A DNA stretch of 15,898 nt from Acidimicrobiales bacterium (GTDB taxonomy: Bacteria > Actinomycetota > Acidimicrobiia > Acidimicrobiales > Palsa-688). Shown here piece by piece: positions 6,714 to 13,716 of the stretch; within the stretch, counting starts at the first letter, position 1, and each line of letters begins with the position of its first letter. The position numbers were made by a program, and so were the translations under genes. A model generated the notes under the pieces. It made no database searches and was not told the origin of the DNA. It saw only the letters and a list, made by a program, of their open reading frames with translations. The DNA lies in assembly GCA_030039575.1 (NCBI GenBank), contig JASHVH010000511.1:1-15898 (forward strand), written 5' to 3'.

Positions 6714-7625
6714 CTAACTAGGGTCGATGCCGAACCAGTGCTCATGGGTGGAGAACAGGAACCGGTCCCCGATGACACCCAGGATGCGCCGGGCGTCGTT
6801 GAAACGCTCAGGCATCTCGCTTATCACGGCAACGTTGGCAGGGACGGGGCCCGGGAGCAGCCGAAAGGCGGCATGGTACCAGCGCCGGCCAAGCCGGCCG
6901 AGCAATGCAACGGCGTCCTCGTCGTCCCCTCCGGACCCCCTCGCGGCCCCGCTGCCGCTGCGGGGCGCGCCAGAGCCGACGCGGCCGGAACGGAGCAGAC
7001 GGCCCTGGTCCACCGGGCCAAAGCCCCGGCGAGCGACGTAGTCCGGGAACACCCCGGTGAGGAACAGTGCCAGGTCCCCCAACCGGCGCAGCACACCTGG
7101 TCGCTCCATGTCGGGGACCACCTCGAGCAGCCCGGCCAGGTGAACAGGGTCCAACTCCGAGAACCGCTGCCGGCGCCACCCCCGGCGCGTGGCCACCACG
7201 ACAGACCCGCTTGCTACCCGGGTGTAGGACGCCAACAGCTCGGCCAAAAAGAACCGGCGCCAGGGTGAGGACATGAACTCCTGGAGCCTCGGAACGTCGA
7301 ACACCGGTGTGCGCCGGCCCACCCCCACCCATTCGGGCACGTAGGTGGCCGAGCTCAGCTCGTACCCGGCTCGCTCCACGGCGACGGCGAACGCCAGGAA
7401 CGGCGAGACCTGGACCAGCGGGCCCGGGCTCCGGTCGGCGATGAACAGGGCCTCGAAGACCCGGCGATCACCCAGAAGGCCCTCGATGCCTCCGCGCCGG
7501 GAGCGCACGAGGCTGCGATAGTCGCCGGCCTCGCCGTTGCCGTAAGGAGCGCATAAATAGGCCAAATCCTCGTCGGTGAGGTGTTCGAGGTAGCAAGTTG
7601 TCACCGCCATCTCGTCAGAAGCCAT
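6714..7625 (-). CDS. Unrecognised 303-residue protein
   Basis: I do not recognise this family. The translation has the even, mixed composition of a real soluble protein. It opens with a short acidic helix-like segment (YLEHLTDEDLAYL), has hydrophobic patches around LVQVSPFLAFAVAVERAGYEL and RRLGDLALFLTGVFPDYV, and has a low-complexity Gly/Ser/Arg linker ending in DDEDA around residues 220-240. A conserved-looking C-terminal segment follows, containing RRWYHAAFRLLP and RFNDARRILGVIGDRFLF. No clear membrane helix, signal peptide, metal cluster or nucleotide-binding loop is visible. The mostly helical look and bipartite layout suggest two helical domains joined by a linker. It is divergent from the antiporter (78 bases) and 150 bases upstream of the cyclase, which has its own promoter. 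ATG at residue 6 is an alternative start; neither has a good Shine-Dalgarno sequence. Confidence 0.65.
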   Translation of the reverse strand: MASDEMAVTTCYLEHLTDEDLAYLCAPYGNGEAGDYRSLVRSRRGGIEGLLGDRRVFEALFIADRSPGPLVQVSPFLAFAVAVERAGYELSSATYVPEWVGVGRRTPVFDVPRLQEFMSSPWRRFFLAELLASYTRVASGSVVVATRRGWRRQRFSELDPVHLAGLLEVVPDMERPGVLRRLGDLALFLTGVFPDYVARRGFGPVDQGRLLRSGRVGSGAPRSGSGAARGSGGDDEDAVALLGRLGRRWYHAAFRLLPGPVPANVAVISEMPERFNDARRILGVIGDRFLFSTHEHWFGIDPS

Positions 7626-7703
7626 ATCTGATGAAGGTTACGCCCACCGGACGCGCCGGCGAGGGTTCGTGCGCCGGCCCGGCCCAGCTACCAGTATTCG
7701 AAG

Positions 7704-9290
7704 GTGACCTCAGGCCAGGTGCTCATCATTCTTTGCGTCGCAGCAGTGACCTTCGTAGCGGTGGCGGTCCTACGACAGGCCGGCATCCCGGCACCGGTCG
7801 TACTGGTGGTAGCCGGCCTGGTGATCGGGTTCCTTCCGTTCGTCCCGGACGTATCTCTCGAGCCCGACGTCGTGCTGCTCGGCCTACTCCCGCTGCTGGT
7901 GTTCGACGCGGCGGTAACGTCGTCACCCACCGGCTTTTACCGCGATGCCCGCTCCATAGGCGCGCTGGCGGTACTTTTGGTCGTAGCTACCGCCTTCGGG
8001 GTGGCAGCCGTGGCTCATTGGGTCGGCCACCTGTCCTGGCCCATGTCGTTCGTGCTGGGCACCGCCGTCGGGCCCACGGACGCCGCGGCCGCCACTGCAG
8101 TAGCCAGGAGGGTCGGCTTACCCAGGCGCCTGCTCACGATCCTCGAGGGGGAAGCGCTGTTCAACGACGCCACCGCCCTCGTCCTGTACGCCGCGGCGGT
8201 TACGGCCGCTACCACCGGTCGGTTCTCGGTGGCCCACACGGTCGGGGACATCGCCTACTCGGTAGTAGGTGGCACCGCGATCGGGTTGGCCGTCGGGGTC
8301 GTAGGCCGCTGGTTGCGCAACCGCATCGACGACCCGCCCATCGAGATCGCCGGGTCGATCCTCCTGGCATACGTCGCTTACCTGCCGGCAGAAGAAGCCC
8401 ACGCATCCGGCGTCTTGGCCGCAGTCACGGCCGGGCTCTACCTCGGGTGGCATAGCAGCAGCGGCGCGTTTTCCGCCCGCAGCCGGCTGGTGTCCAACGC
8501 CTTCTGGGAGACCCTCGTGTTCCTGGTCAATGCCGCTTTGTTCACATTGGTGGGGTTGGAGTTCCACACGTTCAGAGTGCAAGCTCGCGGGCCGCTGGGG
8601 CGCTTGGTGCTGGCCGGCGCCGCCGTCGTCTTGACGGTGGTCCTTCTCCGGCTGGCATGGATGTGGGCCTCAGGTTGGGTAACCAGGGCCTGGAACAGTA
8701 GCCGCAACGGGCCTACCCATAGCGACTGGCGCGAGCGCCTTGTGCTGGGCTGGGCGGGTATGCGCGGTGCGATTACTCTCGCCGCTCTCCTCGCCGTGCC
8801 GAGGACGACAGAGGCCGGCGCCGCACTGGTGGGTCGCAACGACACCATCTACCTCGGGTTTGCCGTGATCATGGCCACGTTGGTAGGGCAGGGCATGACC
8901 CTGCCGTGGCTCGTCAAGCGCTTACGCCTCCCCGAGAGCCCCACCGTGGCCGAAGCCGAACGTCGTGCCCGGATCGAGCTGGCTCAAGTAGCCCTCGACC
9001 GCGTCGGGTCAGCGTGCACGAGCGGCGAACTGCCGGTGGAGCTCACAGATGGCCTGCGGGCTCAATACTTAGGGCGCCTCCGTACCCTCCAAACGTCGCC
9101 CGAAGCTGAAGACCTCGAGGCCGGCGTCGCCGCCACGGCGCAGACCGAAATGGCGGTCCGGCGCGACCTCATCAACATCCAGCGCCAGACGCTAGTGGCC
9201 CTGCGCGACGAGGGCCGGATCGGAGTCACGACTCTACGGACGATCGAGCGAGACCTGGACCTGGAGGAAGCGCGGCTCCCACCAGGCTGA
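7704..9290 (+). CDS. Na+/H+ antiporter, CPA1 family
   Basis: A 528-residue inner-membrane protein that exchanges Na+ (or K+) for H+. About 12 hydrophobic helices fill residues 1-410; a charged, helical cytoplasmic tail of about 115 residues follows. CPA1 signatures are present: GTAVGPTDAAAATAVARR (119-136), with Asp126 in the unwound-helix region, and EGEALFNDATALVLY (148-162), with the ion-binding Asn154-Asp155 pair. The GMRGAITLAALLAVP segment late in the membrane domain is also typical. The GTG at 7704 has only AAGG immediately before it. A CAGTAT hexamer exactly six bases upstream hints at a leaderless start, but weakly. It is divergent from the unrecognised protein; the short shared gap has two exact GCGCCGGC copies 18 bases apart. 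It converges on the methyltransferase. Confidence 0.92.
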   Translation: MTSGQVLIILCVAAVTFVAVAVLRQAGIPAPVVLVVAGLVIGFLPFVPDVSLEPDVVLLGLLPLLVFDAAVTSSPTGFYRDARSIGALAVLLVVATAFGVAAVAHWVGHLSWPMSFVLGTAVGPTDAAAATAVARRVGLPRRLLTILEGEALFNDATALVLYAAAVTAATTGRFSVAHTVGDIAYSVVGGTAIGLAVGVVGRWLRNRIDDPPIEIAGSILLAYVAYLPAEEAHASGVLAAVTAGLYLGWHSSSGAFSARSRLVSNAFWETLVFLVNAALFTLVGLEFHTFRVQARGPLGRLVLAGAAVVLTVVLLRLAWMWASGWVTRAWNSSRNGPTHSDWRERLVLGWAGMRGAITLAALLAVPRTTEAGAALVGRNDTIYLGFAVIMATLVGQGMTLPWLVKRLRLPESPTVAEAERRARIELAQVALDRVGSACTSGELPVELTDGLRAQYLGRLRTLQTSPEAEDLEAGVAATAQTEMAVRRDLINIQRQTLVALRDEGRIGVTTLRTIERDLDLEEARLPPG

Positions 9291-9320
9291 AGGACCACAG
9301 CGTCTCGATGAGCCGGCTGG

Positions 9321-9339
9321 GCAGCGATGACCTCGCTGC
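9321..9339. terminator. Terminator-like hairpin between antiporter and methyltransferase
   Basis: GCAGCGA-TGACC-TCGCTGC is a perfect 7-bp inverted repeat 30 bases after the antiporter stop and in the convergent gap with the methyltransferase. It could serve both strands. It lacks a following U-run. The other bases of 9291-9410 show nothing clear. Confidence 0.45.
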
Positions 9340-9410
9340 GAAAGATGCCCGGTTGCCCGACTGAGGAAATGAGAACGTTCGCCCTCGAAATGGAGTGGCA
9401 TGGGAAACAG

Positions 9411-10139
9411 CTATCTTCTCGGCCGGGTGCCGATCACTGTACGCAGGCCGGTTGGCAGTTCCTCGTCGCCGAACGAACCGCCGACGGAAACATTGACGCC
9501 GTGCCTCTCCAGAGCCTTCGGGATGGCGGAGGTGTCGATGAGCACGTTCTCGTGACGCTCGTCGTCGCGGCGCCAAGAGCCGTCTTCGTTGCGACTGAAA
9601 ACGGCCATCTGGCGGACGAAGCGGGCCGGCGTGGGCATGGAGAACTGTGTGACCAGCGCCCAGTCGTCCGACACCCAGCCGTGGGTGGACGCGTTTTTCC
9701 GCGCCACCCCCCACTCCAGGTCGCAAATATCCAGGGCCAGTACCCCTCCAGGGCGAACAGCCTCGGCGGCGGCGGCCAGGCCGCGCCAGACAGCGTTCTC
9801 GTCGGGCAGGTAACTGAGGACGTGCCCGGTCGACACTACGGCGTCGGCCGCAGGCAGCTTGTCGTCCGGCAGCGCCACCTGCTGGACGGCCTCCGCGTCA
9901 GGTACATAGCCGCGGGCGATCTCCAGCATGGCCGGGGAGGCGTCCGTAGCGATCACCCGGTGCCCGGCGTCGACTAGGTGGCGGGTCAGGAGGCCGCTCC
10001 CGCAGCCCAGTTCGAGCACCAGCCCTTGGCTTTCCAGCACGGGCTCGAGAAGCCTCAGTATGCCCGGAGAACACACGTCGGCGTGGAAGCCAAAGCCGAG
10101 ATGGTGAGCGCGGGCCAGGTCGTGTCGGTAGTAAGCCAT
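9411..10139 (-). CDS. Class I SAM-dependent methyltransferase
   Basis: A 242-residue Rossmann-fold methyltransferase. Motif I is LELGCGSGLLTRHL (42-55), the acidic residue binding the SAM ribose is Asp66 in VIATDASPAML, and a VVSTGHVLSYLPDE segment and VRPGGVLALDICD (post-I and motif III regions) follow in the expected order. The C-terminal third carries beta strands of the kind that form a substrate lid in small-molecule methyltransferases. No substrate can be named. On the minus strand AAGGAG lies only two bases before the ATG at 10139, so the site is strong but unusually close; I keep this ATG because the first residues fit family N-termini. It is divergent from the membrane methyltransferase-like gene and shares an 88-base gap with it. 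Confidence 0.85.
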   Translation of the reverse strand: MAYYRHDLARAHHLGFGFHADVCSPGILRLLEPVLESQGLVLELGCGSGLLTRHLVDAGHRVIATDASPAMLEIARGYVPDAEAVQQVALPDDKLPAADAVVSTGHVLSYLPDENAVWRGLAAAAEAVRPGGVLALDICDLEWGVARKNASTHGWVSDDWALVTQFSMPTPARFVRQMAVFSRNEDGSWRRDDERHENVLIDTSAIPKALERHGVNVSVGGSFGDEELPTGLRTVIGTRPRR

Positions 10140-10209
10140 ATCTCCTTCAGTACGTGGGCTCGCAAATGGACAGTGGTGGTCGGGGGCGGATAACGGGCCC
10201 GCCCGTCAG

Positions 10210-10215
10210 TACAAT
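10210..10215 (+). promoter_or_regulatory. TACAAT -10 element of the membrane methyltransferase gene
   Basis: TACAAT matches TATAAT in five of six bases and is 12 bases from the ATG at 10228, which would leave a leader of about six bases. No good -35 is visible 16-18 bases upstream. Confidence 0.4.
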
Positions 10216-10227
10216 GAAGCCGCGGAC

Positions 10228-10773
10228 ATGCATGTCATTGACTTTGTCATTCTCGGCGGTTGGGTCGCCTTCTGGATCTACTGGCTGGTGGCGTCCGTGG
10301 GCGTCAAGGCCGGCCAATCACGATCGGGGGGGTTCGTGGCCATCCGGGTGGGCATCTTCCTCGTCGTCCTTCTCCTGGTGCGCAGCAGGGCTCTTAGAGC
10401 GCATGACGTCACGAACCCGTGGTTGCAAGGTGTTGGGCTGGCCATCTTCTTATTGGGCCTGGCGCTGGCTATTTGGGCCAGGCTCTACCTCGGCCGCAAC
10501 TGGGGAACGCCGATGTCGCGAAAGGACGACCCCGAATTGGTCACGACCGGGCCATACCACAGCGTTCGTCACCCCATTTACTCGGGGATCATCCTGGCGA
10601 CGATCGGCACAGCCATCGCGGTCAGCCTGTACTGGCTCGTAGCGGCGGTATTGCTCGGGGCGTACTTCATCTATAGCGCCTTCGTGGAGGAGCGCTTGAT
10701 GACCAGCCTCTTCCCGGACTCCTACCCCGACTACAAGCGGTCGACCAAAATGCTGGTACCGTTCGTTTTTTAG
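10228..10773 (+). CDS. Isoprenylcysteine carboxyl methyltransferase-like membrane protein
   Basis: A 181-residue integral membrane protein of the ICMT/PEMT-like superfamily, which methylates small or lipidic substrates using SAM at the membrane face. There are about five hydrophobic segments (5-25, 39-52, 66-86, 119-135, 137-152). The cofactor core is ELVTTGPYHSVRHPIYSG (103-120) followed by EE at 154-155 and the PDYKRSTKMLVPF tail, exactly the order seen in the family. Bacteria lack prenylated CaaX proteins as a rule, so the true substrate is unknown. No Shine-Dalgarno sequence is clear; the transcript probably starts a few bases before the ATG. It ends 231 bases before the next gene. Confidence 0.87.
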   Translation: MHVIDFVILGGWVAFWIYWLVASVGVKAGQSRSGGFVAIRVGIFLVVLLLVRSRALRAHDVTNPWLQGVGLAIFLLGLALAIWARLYLGRNWGTPMSRKDDPELVTTGPYHSVRHPIYSGIILATIGTAIAVSLYWLVAAVLLGAYFIYSAFVEERLMTSLFPDSYPDYKRSTKMLVPFVF

Positions 10774-10900
10774 GCGGTCGTAGCCGCTGCCAGCCAGGCC
10801 GCGCGTGGGCGGGCACGGCCCGGGTCGTCTGCGCCGGGCGCCGGTTGCTGTACTTCGTCGTGCTGTAGGGCGGTCCGTTCCCGGGGGCACACCTACGTTC

Positions 10901-10930
10901 GGTGCATCAGGACGAGCCGTGGTGCATCAG
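10901..10930 (+). repeat. Two exact 10-base direct repeats, 20 bases apart
   Basis: GGTGCATCAG occurs at 10901-10910 and again at 10921-10930, with a start-to-start distance of 20 bases, about two turns of the helix. The pair lies in the 231-base gap upstream of the Thr-rich gene, where a dimeric or tandem-bound regulator would be expected. The bases before it (10774-10900) are GC-rich with no other clear signal. Confidence 0.5.
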
Positions 10931-10944
10931 TATTTGCCACGCGT

Positions 10945-10970
10945 GAGCTGAGCCGAAGGCTCTGGGCTCA
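10945..10970 (+). promoter_or_regulatory. Two-tier hairpin in the Thr-rich gene leader, followed by a strong RBS
   Basis: An inner stem GAGCC-GAA-GGCTC (10950-10962) is enclosed by an outer stem TGAGC/GCTCA (10945-10949 with 10966-10970) across a small internal loop. It ends 20 bases before AAGGAGG (10990-10996), which is a near-perfect Shine-Dalgarno sequence eight bases from the ATG. There is no U-run. It may stabilise the leader or control translation; it could also end the preceding transcript. Confidence 0.4.
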
Positions 10971-11004
10971 TAAGCAACGGCGCCAGGCGAAGGAGGCACT
11001 TCGA

Positions 11005-12360
11005 ATGAGGAGCTGGGGTCGCGCTTCAACTCCCCGGGGGGCACACTCCCGCTACGAGCGGAGCGCCACCGATCATACGGTCTGGTACGTCGTCGCAGCC
11101 GTTGCGCTGCTAGGTCTCGTCGGGTTCGGTGCCTATGACGTCTTGAGCAGAACCGGCGCCGCACCGCCACCTGCAGTAGCAGCACCAACGTCTACTTCCG
11201 TCGCTCCCCTAAATACCCCGTCATCGGTCGTTATGGTTCCCGTGACCCCCGTCTCAGCGCCGGCGTCATCCTCGACCCGACTTTCTTCGCGCCGCCCGAA
11301 AGCGGCCCTCGCCTCTCACGCCAAGGTTGCTGCCACCGGGACTTCGAGGGGGTGGCGTGACGGGCCTGAGGCACTCGGCTTGAAATCCCGAGGACTACAC
11401 GCCACCACGACCTCCCAAACGACCACGATGGCCCGGACCAAAGGCGGGGGTCAGCTGGGCCTCGAGCGGGCTACAACCACGCTCACCGTCCCCTCGCCGG
11501 CCGGGTACCGCGGCACGACTGTCACGATGGCGGCGACGACGACGGTGCGTGCAACGAACAGCAGTAGTCCGATAAAGGTCCCCTCGTTCGAGAAGACGAC
11601 ACTTATGACCCAATATCCCAATACCAGCAACCAGGCCGTCCCTACCAACGATGCTCGTTTGTCTACGGCTACATCCGCGCCGGGCCCGTCCTCGACTACG
11701 ACGCCGGGCACCGAACGAAATGGCATCGGCCACGGTCGGCGAGTGACGACGACGACAGCTCGGGCAGTCACCACCACGACCGGAAAGGCCGGCGCAACGA
11801 GCACGACTGGAGCAGCCACAGGCATTGGGATGTCCATAACCACGGCCCCTTCTTCGACTGGAGCCTCGACCACGGCGACGACAGGGAAGAAGACCACACG
11901 GCGCTCTACGACTACCACCACGGGCCAAACAACTCGGACGACCGGGCGCGTGACCACCACCACCCCGGCTGACCGAACAATTACGACGCGTGCCGAGACA
12001 GCGACAACGGGCGCTCGGACGTCATCGACGACCGCCACGACCAGGCCCGCTACCACCTCGACAACATCTCGCACAACGGGAACGACGGTGCCCTCGACGA
12101 CGAGCACGTCACAGGTCACTACGACCATCACTGCGGCGCCCACGACTATCGGCGCTGCTGCACCTCCAGCGACCTCAACGACGCCGGCGCCGGCAACCAC
12201 CACGACAGAACCGGCCACGACTACGACGGCTCCGCCGGCCACGACGACAACCTCCGCCAGCACCACCACAACGGAGCCGGTCACAACTACGACCGGTGCC
12301 GCTACGACAACTACCGCCAGCAGCACCACGACGACAGAACCGGTCACGACTACGACATGA
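11005..12360 (+). CDS. Membrane-anchored Thr-rich mucin-like surface protein
   Basis: A 451-residue protein with a basic cytoplasmic start (1-23), one membrane helix (about 26-47, HTVWYVVAAVALLGLVGFGAYDVL) and then some 400 residues dominated by Thr, with Ser, Ala, Pro, Gly and scattered Arg and Lys. No globular domain, cysteine pair or sorting motif is visible. It ends in a run of TTTT blocks spaced by three residues. The likely topology is N-in with a long, extended and perhaps O-glycosylated outside stalk. AAGGAGG eight bases before the ATG shows that the start is real and well translated. Low-complexity Thr codons also open a long Val-rich frame on the other strand, which is an artefact. 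It converges on the sigma/propeller operon. It could be a linker-only remnant of a larger protein, since no functional domain follows the stalk. Confidence 0.8.
   Translation: MRSWGRASTPRGAHSRYERSATDHTVWYVVAAVALLGLVGFGAYDVLSRTGAAPPPAVAAPTSTSVAPLNTPSSVVMVPVTPVSAPASSSTRLSSRRPKAALASHAKVAATGTSRGWRDGPEALGLKSRGLHATTTSQTTTMARTKGGGQLGLERATTTLTVPSPAGYRGTTVTMAATTTVRATNSSSPIKVPSFEKTTLMTQYPNTSNQAVPTNDARLSTATSAPGPSSTTTPGTERNGIGHGRRVTTTTARAVTTTTGKAGATSTTGAATGIGMSITTAPSSTGASTTATTGKKTTRRSTTTTTGQTTRTTGRVTTTTPADRTITTRAETATTGARTSSTTATTRPATTSTTSRTTGTTVPSTTSTSQVTTTITAAPTTIGAAAPPATSTTPAPATTTTEPATTTTAPPATTTTSASTTTTEPVTTTTGAATTTTASSTTTTEPVTTTT
12190..12357 (+). repeat. Heptad TTTT repeats at the 3' end of the Thr-rich gene
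   Basis: Eight successive blocks of TTTT are separated by EPA, APPA, SAS, EPV, GAA, ASS and EPV, giving a period of seven residues (21 bases) with one eight-residue step (residues 396-451). The DNA copies are imperfect, and the EPV/EPA blocks are the closest. Such an array could change length by slippage without loss of frame. Confidence 0.8.
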
Positions 12361-12363
12361 GCC

Positions 12364-12383
12364 CCGACGACGGCCAGCGTCGG
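12364..12383. terminator. Hairpin just after the Thr-rich gene stop
   Basis: CCGACG-N8-CGTCGG forms a 6-bp GC-rich stem beginning four bases after the TGA. A TTTTT run appears about 25 bases later, at 12408-12412. It lies in the 87-base convergent gap before the propeller gene and may end transcription of the Thr-rich gene. Confidence 0.35.
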
Positions 12384-12447
12384 AGTAGTTGAACATCGGG
12401 CGCCAACTTTTTCCATTTCTCGGCACTTCGTCAGCGGAACGCCAAAC

Positions 12448-13716
12448 CTATGGCTCGATGGCGACTCCCCACGGGCCGTTCAGCCCCGTGTGCGGGCCGA
12501 GGATGGTCACGGCGGGAGCCGGGGAGCCCGACTTCGTCAGTTGTGACTTGGTGAACTCGACGACCGCCCAGGGGCCCGGGTCCAGACCAGCGTAGGGGAC
12601 CCATAGGTCGCCGGCGGGGCTGAGAGCGACGTTGCCAGGCGACGAAAACCTGGAAGAAATAACCACATGTGCGGCCACCGATCCCGACCGGGCCAATTGC
12701 TCTTTGGTTAGTTCGCTGACCGTGTTGCTGTCGTAGTTGCCGGCCCATAAGTCGCCCTGGGCGTCAAAGGCGGGCTGGCACGGCACGTTCAAGCCCGACG
12801 AGGTGATCATCACCTCGGGGCCTGCGTTGCCGCCCGATTTGGCTAGCGCCGTCTCGCTGTACTCGTCCAAGGTGCTTCCTTGGCCACCTTCCCACAAGTT
12901 GCCCGAGGAGTCGAAGGCGATGCTGCAGTTGGCGTCGACGGTGAGCGCCGGTCGCGGTTGGCCTGGCTGGGCCAGGCTCGCCTTGGTGAACTCGACGGCA
13001 GTTAGTTGCCACCAGTTAGCCACCCACAGGTTGCCCGCGGGGTCAAAAGCCACCCCACCGCCGCCAACGTCGATGGTCCTGGTCGGGGCGGGAGAAGTCT
13101 TGGCAAGCTCGGCTTTGTCGTACTCAACGACGGTGCCTTGCCCGGTTGCGCCCTCCCAGTTGGCCACCCACAGGTTGCCAGAGGAGTCAAAGGTGAGGCC
13201 GAGGGGGCCATCTATCCCCTTGGTGATCACCGCCTCCGGGCGGGCGTCGCCCCTTGCGCCGGGTTGGTAGATCGTGACCGAGCCCGGGCCTGTGCCCGTC
13301 GACCCATAGCCTTCCACACCGCCGTTGGCGACGAAGATAGTCCCGGGCTCGAGGACGCCGCTAGCGACCTGTGTTGAGGCACCAGGGGCAAGGGAGCCTT
13401 GAGCGGCCGGCCTGATGGTGACTTTTTGGCCCGAAGTGGGCAGGTCGGCCATCACCAGGGCTGCCCCGACAACGACGGCCGAAATGCCGGCCACGACCAA
13501 GCCAGCGCGCCAAGGTCTCCTTCGCACCGAACGCTTCGGTGGCTGGCCGAAACCTGGTCCCGCCCCCCGGGACGAGCGGAGGCGCGCCCCGCCCGCCCGG
13601 GGCAGAAGTCGTTTTTCGGGTTCGGCTCCGGCTCGTTGCAGGTCTTGGTGGACGGCAAGGAGCTCGTCCAGCAGCACATCCTCGAATGACCTCCCCGAAG
13701 GAGCCCGCGTCGTCAT
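12448..13716 (-). CDS. One-helix membrane protein with outside NHL/SMP-30-like beta-propeller; possible anti-sigma partner
   Basis: A 422-residue protein. Residues 1-69 are a charged cytoplasmic segment with an acidic helix (SFEDVLLDELLAVHQDL) and a basic stop-transfer stretch. One membrane helix follows at about 70-90. The outside part has about six 40-45-residue repeats, five with a core like FDSSGNLWVANW (at about 176, 224, 268, 317 and 365) followed by VxEYxKxxLAKSG, and ends with GPWGVAIEP. This is the pattern of a beta-propeller of the NHL / streptogramin-lyase type. The ATG at 13716 overlaps the sigma-factor stop as TAATG, so translation is coupled. The position after an ECF sigma gene suggests that the short inside segment holds the sigma factor and the propeller senses something outside. 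No HxxxCxxC zinc anti-sigma motif is present. The open frame continues upstream, but there it is only a shadow of the sigma gene. Confidence 0.8.
   Translation of the reverse strand: MTTRAPSGRSFEDVLLDELLAVHQDLQRAGAEPEKRLLPRAGGARLRSSRGAGPGFGQPPKRSVRRRPWRAGLVVAGISAVVVGAALVMADLPTSGQKVTIRPAAQGSLAPGASTQVASGVLEPGTIFVANGGVEGYGSTGTGPGSVTIYQPGARGDARPEAVITKGIDGPLGLTFDSSGNLWVANWEGATGQGTVVEYDKAELAKTSPAPTRTIDVGGGGVAFDPAGNLWVANWWQLTAVEFTKASLAQPGQPRPALTVDANCSIAFDSSGNLWEGGQGSTLDEYSETALAKSGGNAGPEVMITSSGLNVPCQPAFDAQGDLWAGNYDSNTVSELTKEQLARSGSVAAHVVISSRFSSPGNVALSPAGDLWVPYAGLDPGPWAVVEFTKSQLTKSGSPAPAVTILGPHTGLNGPWGVAIEP

Noticed and set aside
7653..7678. Twin GCGCCGGC copies as an operator
   Set aside because: GCCGGC-type words are expected often in DNA this rich in G and C; two copies are not enough to call a site.
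7598..8455. 285-residue Arg-rich plus frame over the antiporter start
   Set aside because: Typical GC-rich out-of-frame shadow; the antiporter frame carries membrane helices and CPA1 motifs.
12190..12357. CRISPR-like array
   Set aside because: The period is 21 bases with no unique spacers, and it encodes TTTT blocks in frame.
11451..12416. 321-residue Val-rich frame on the minus strand
   Set aside because: It is the reverse of repeated Thr codons (ACN gives NGT, hence Val) in the Thr-rich gene, which has a strong ribosome binding site and a membrane helix in the plus frame.
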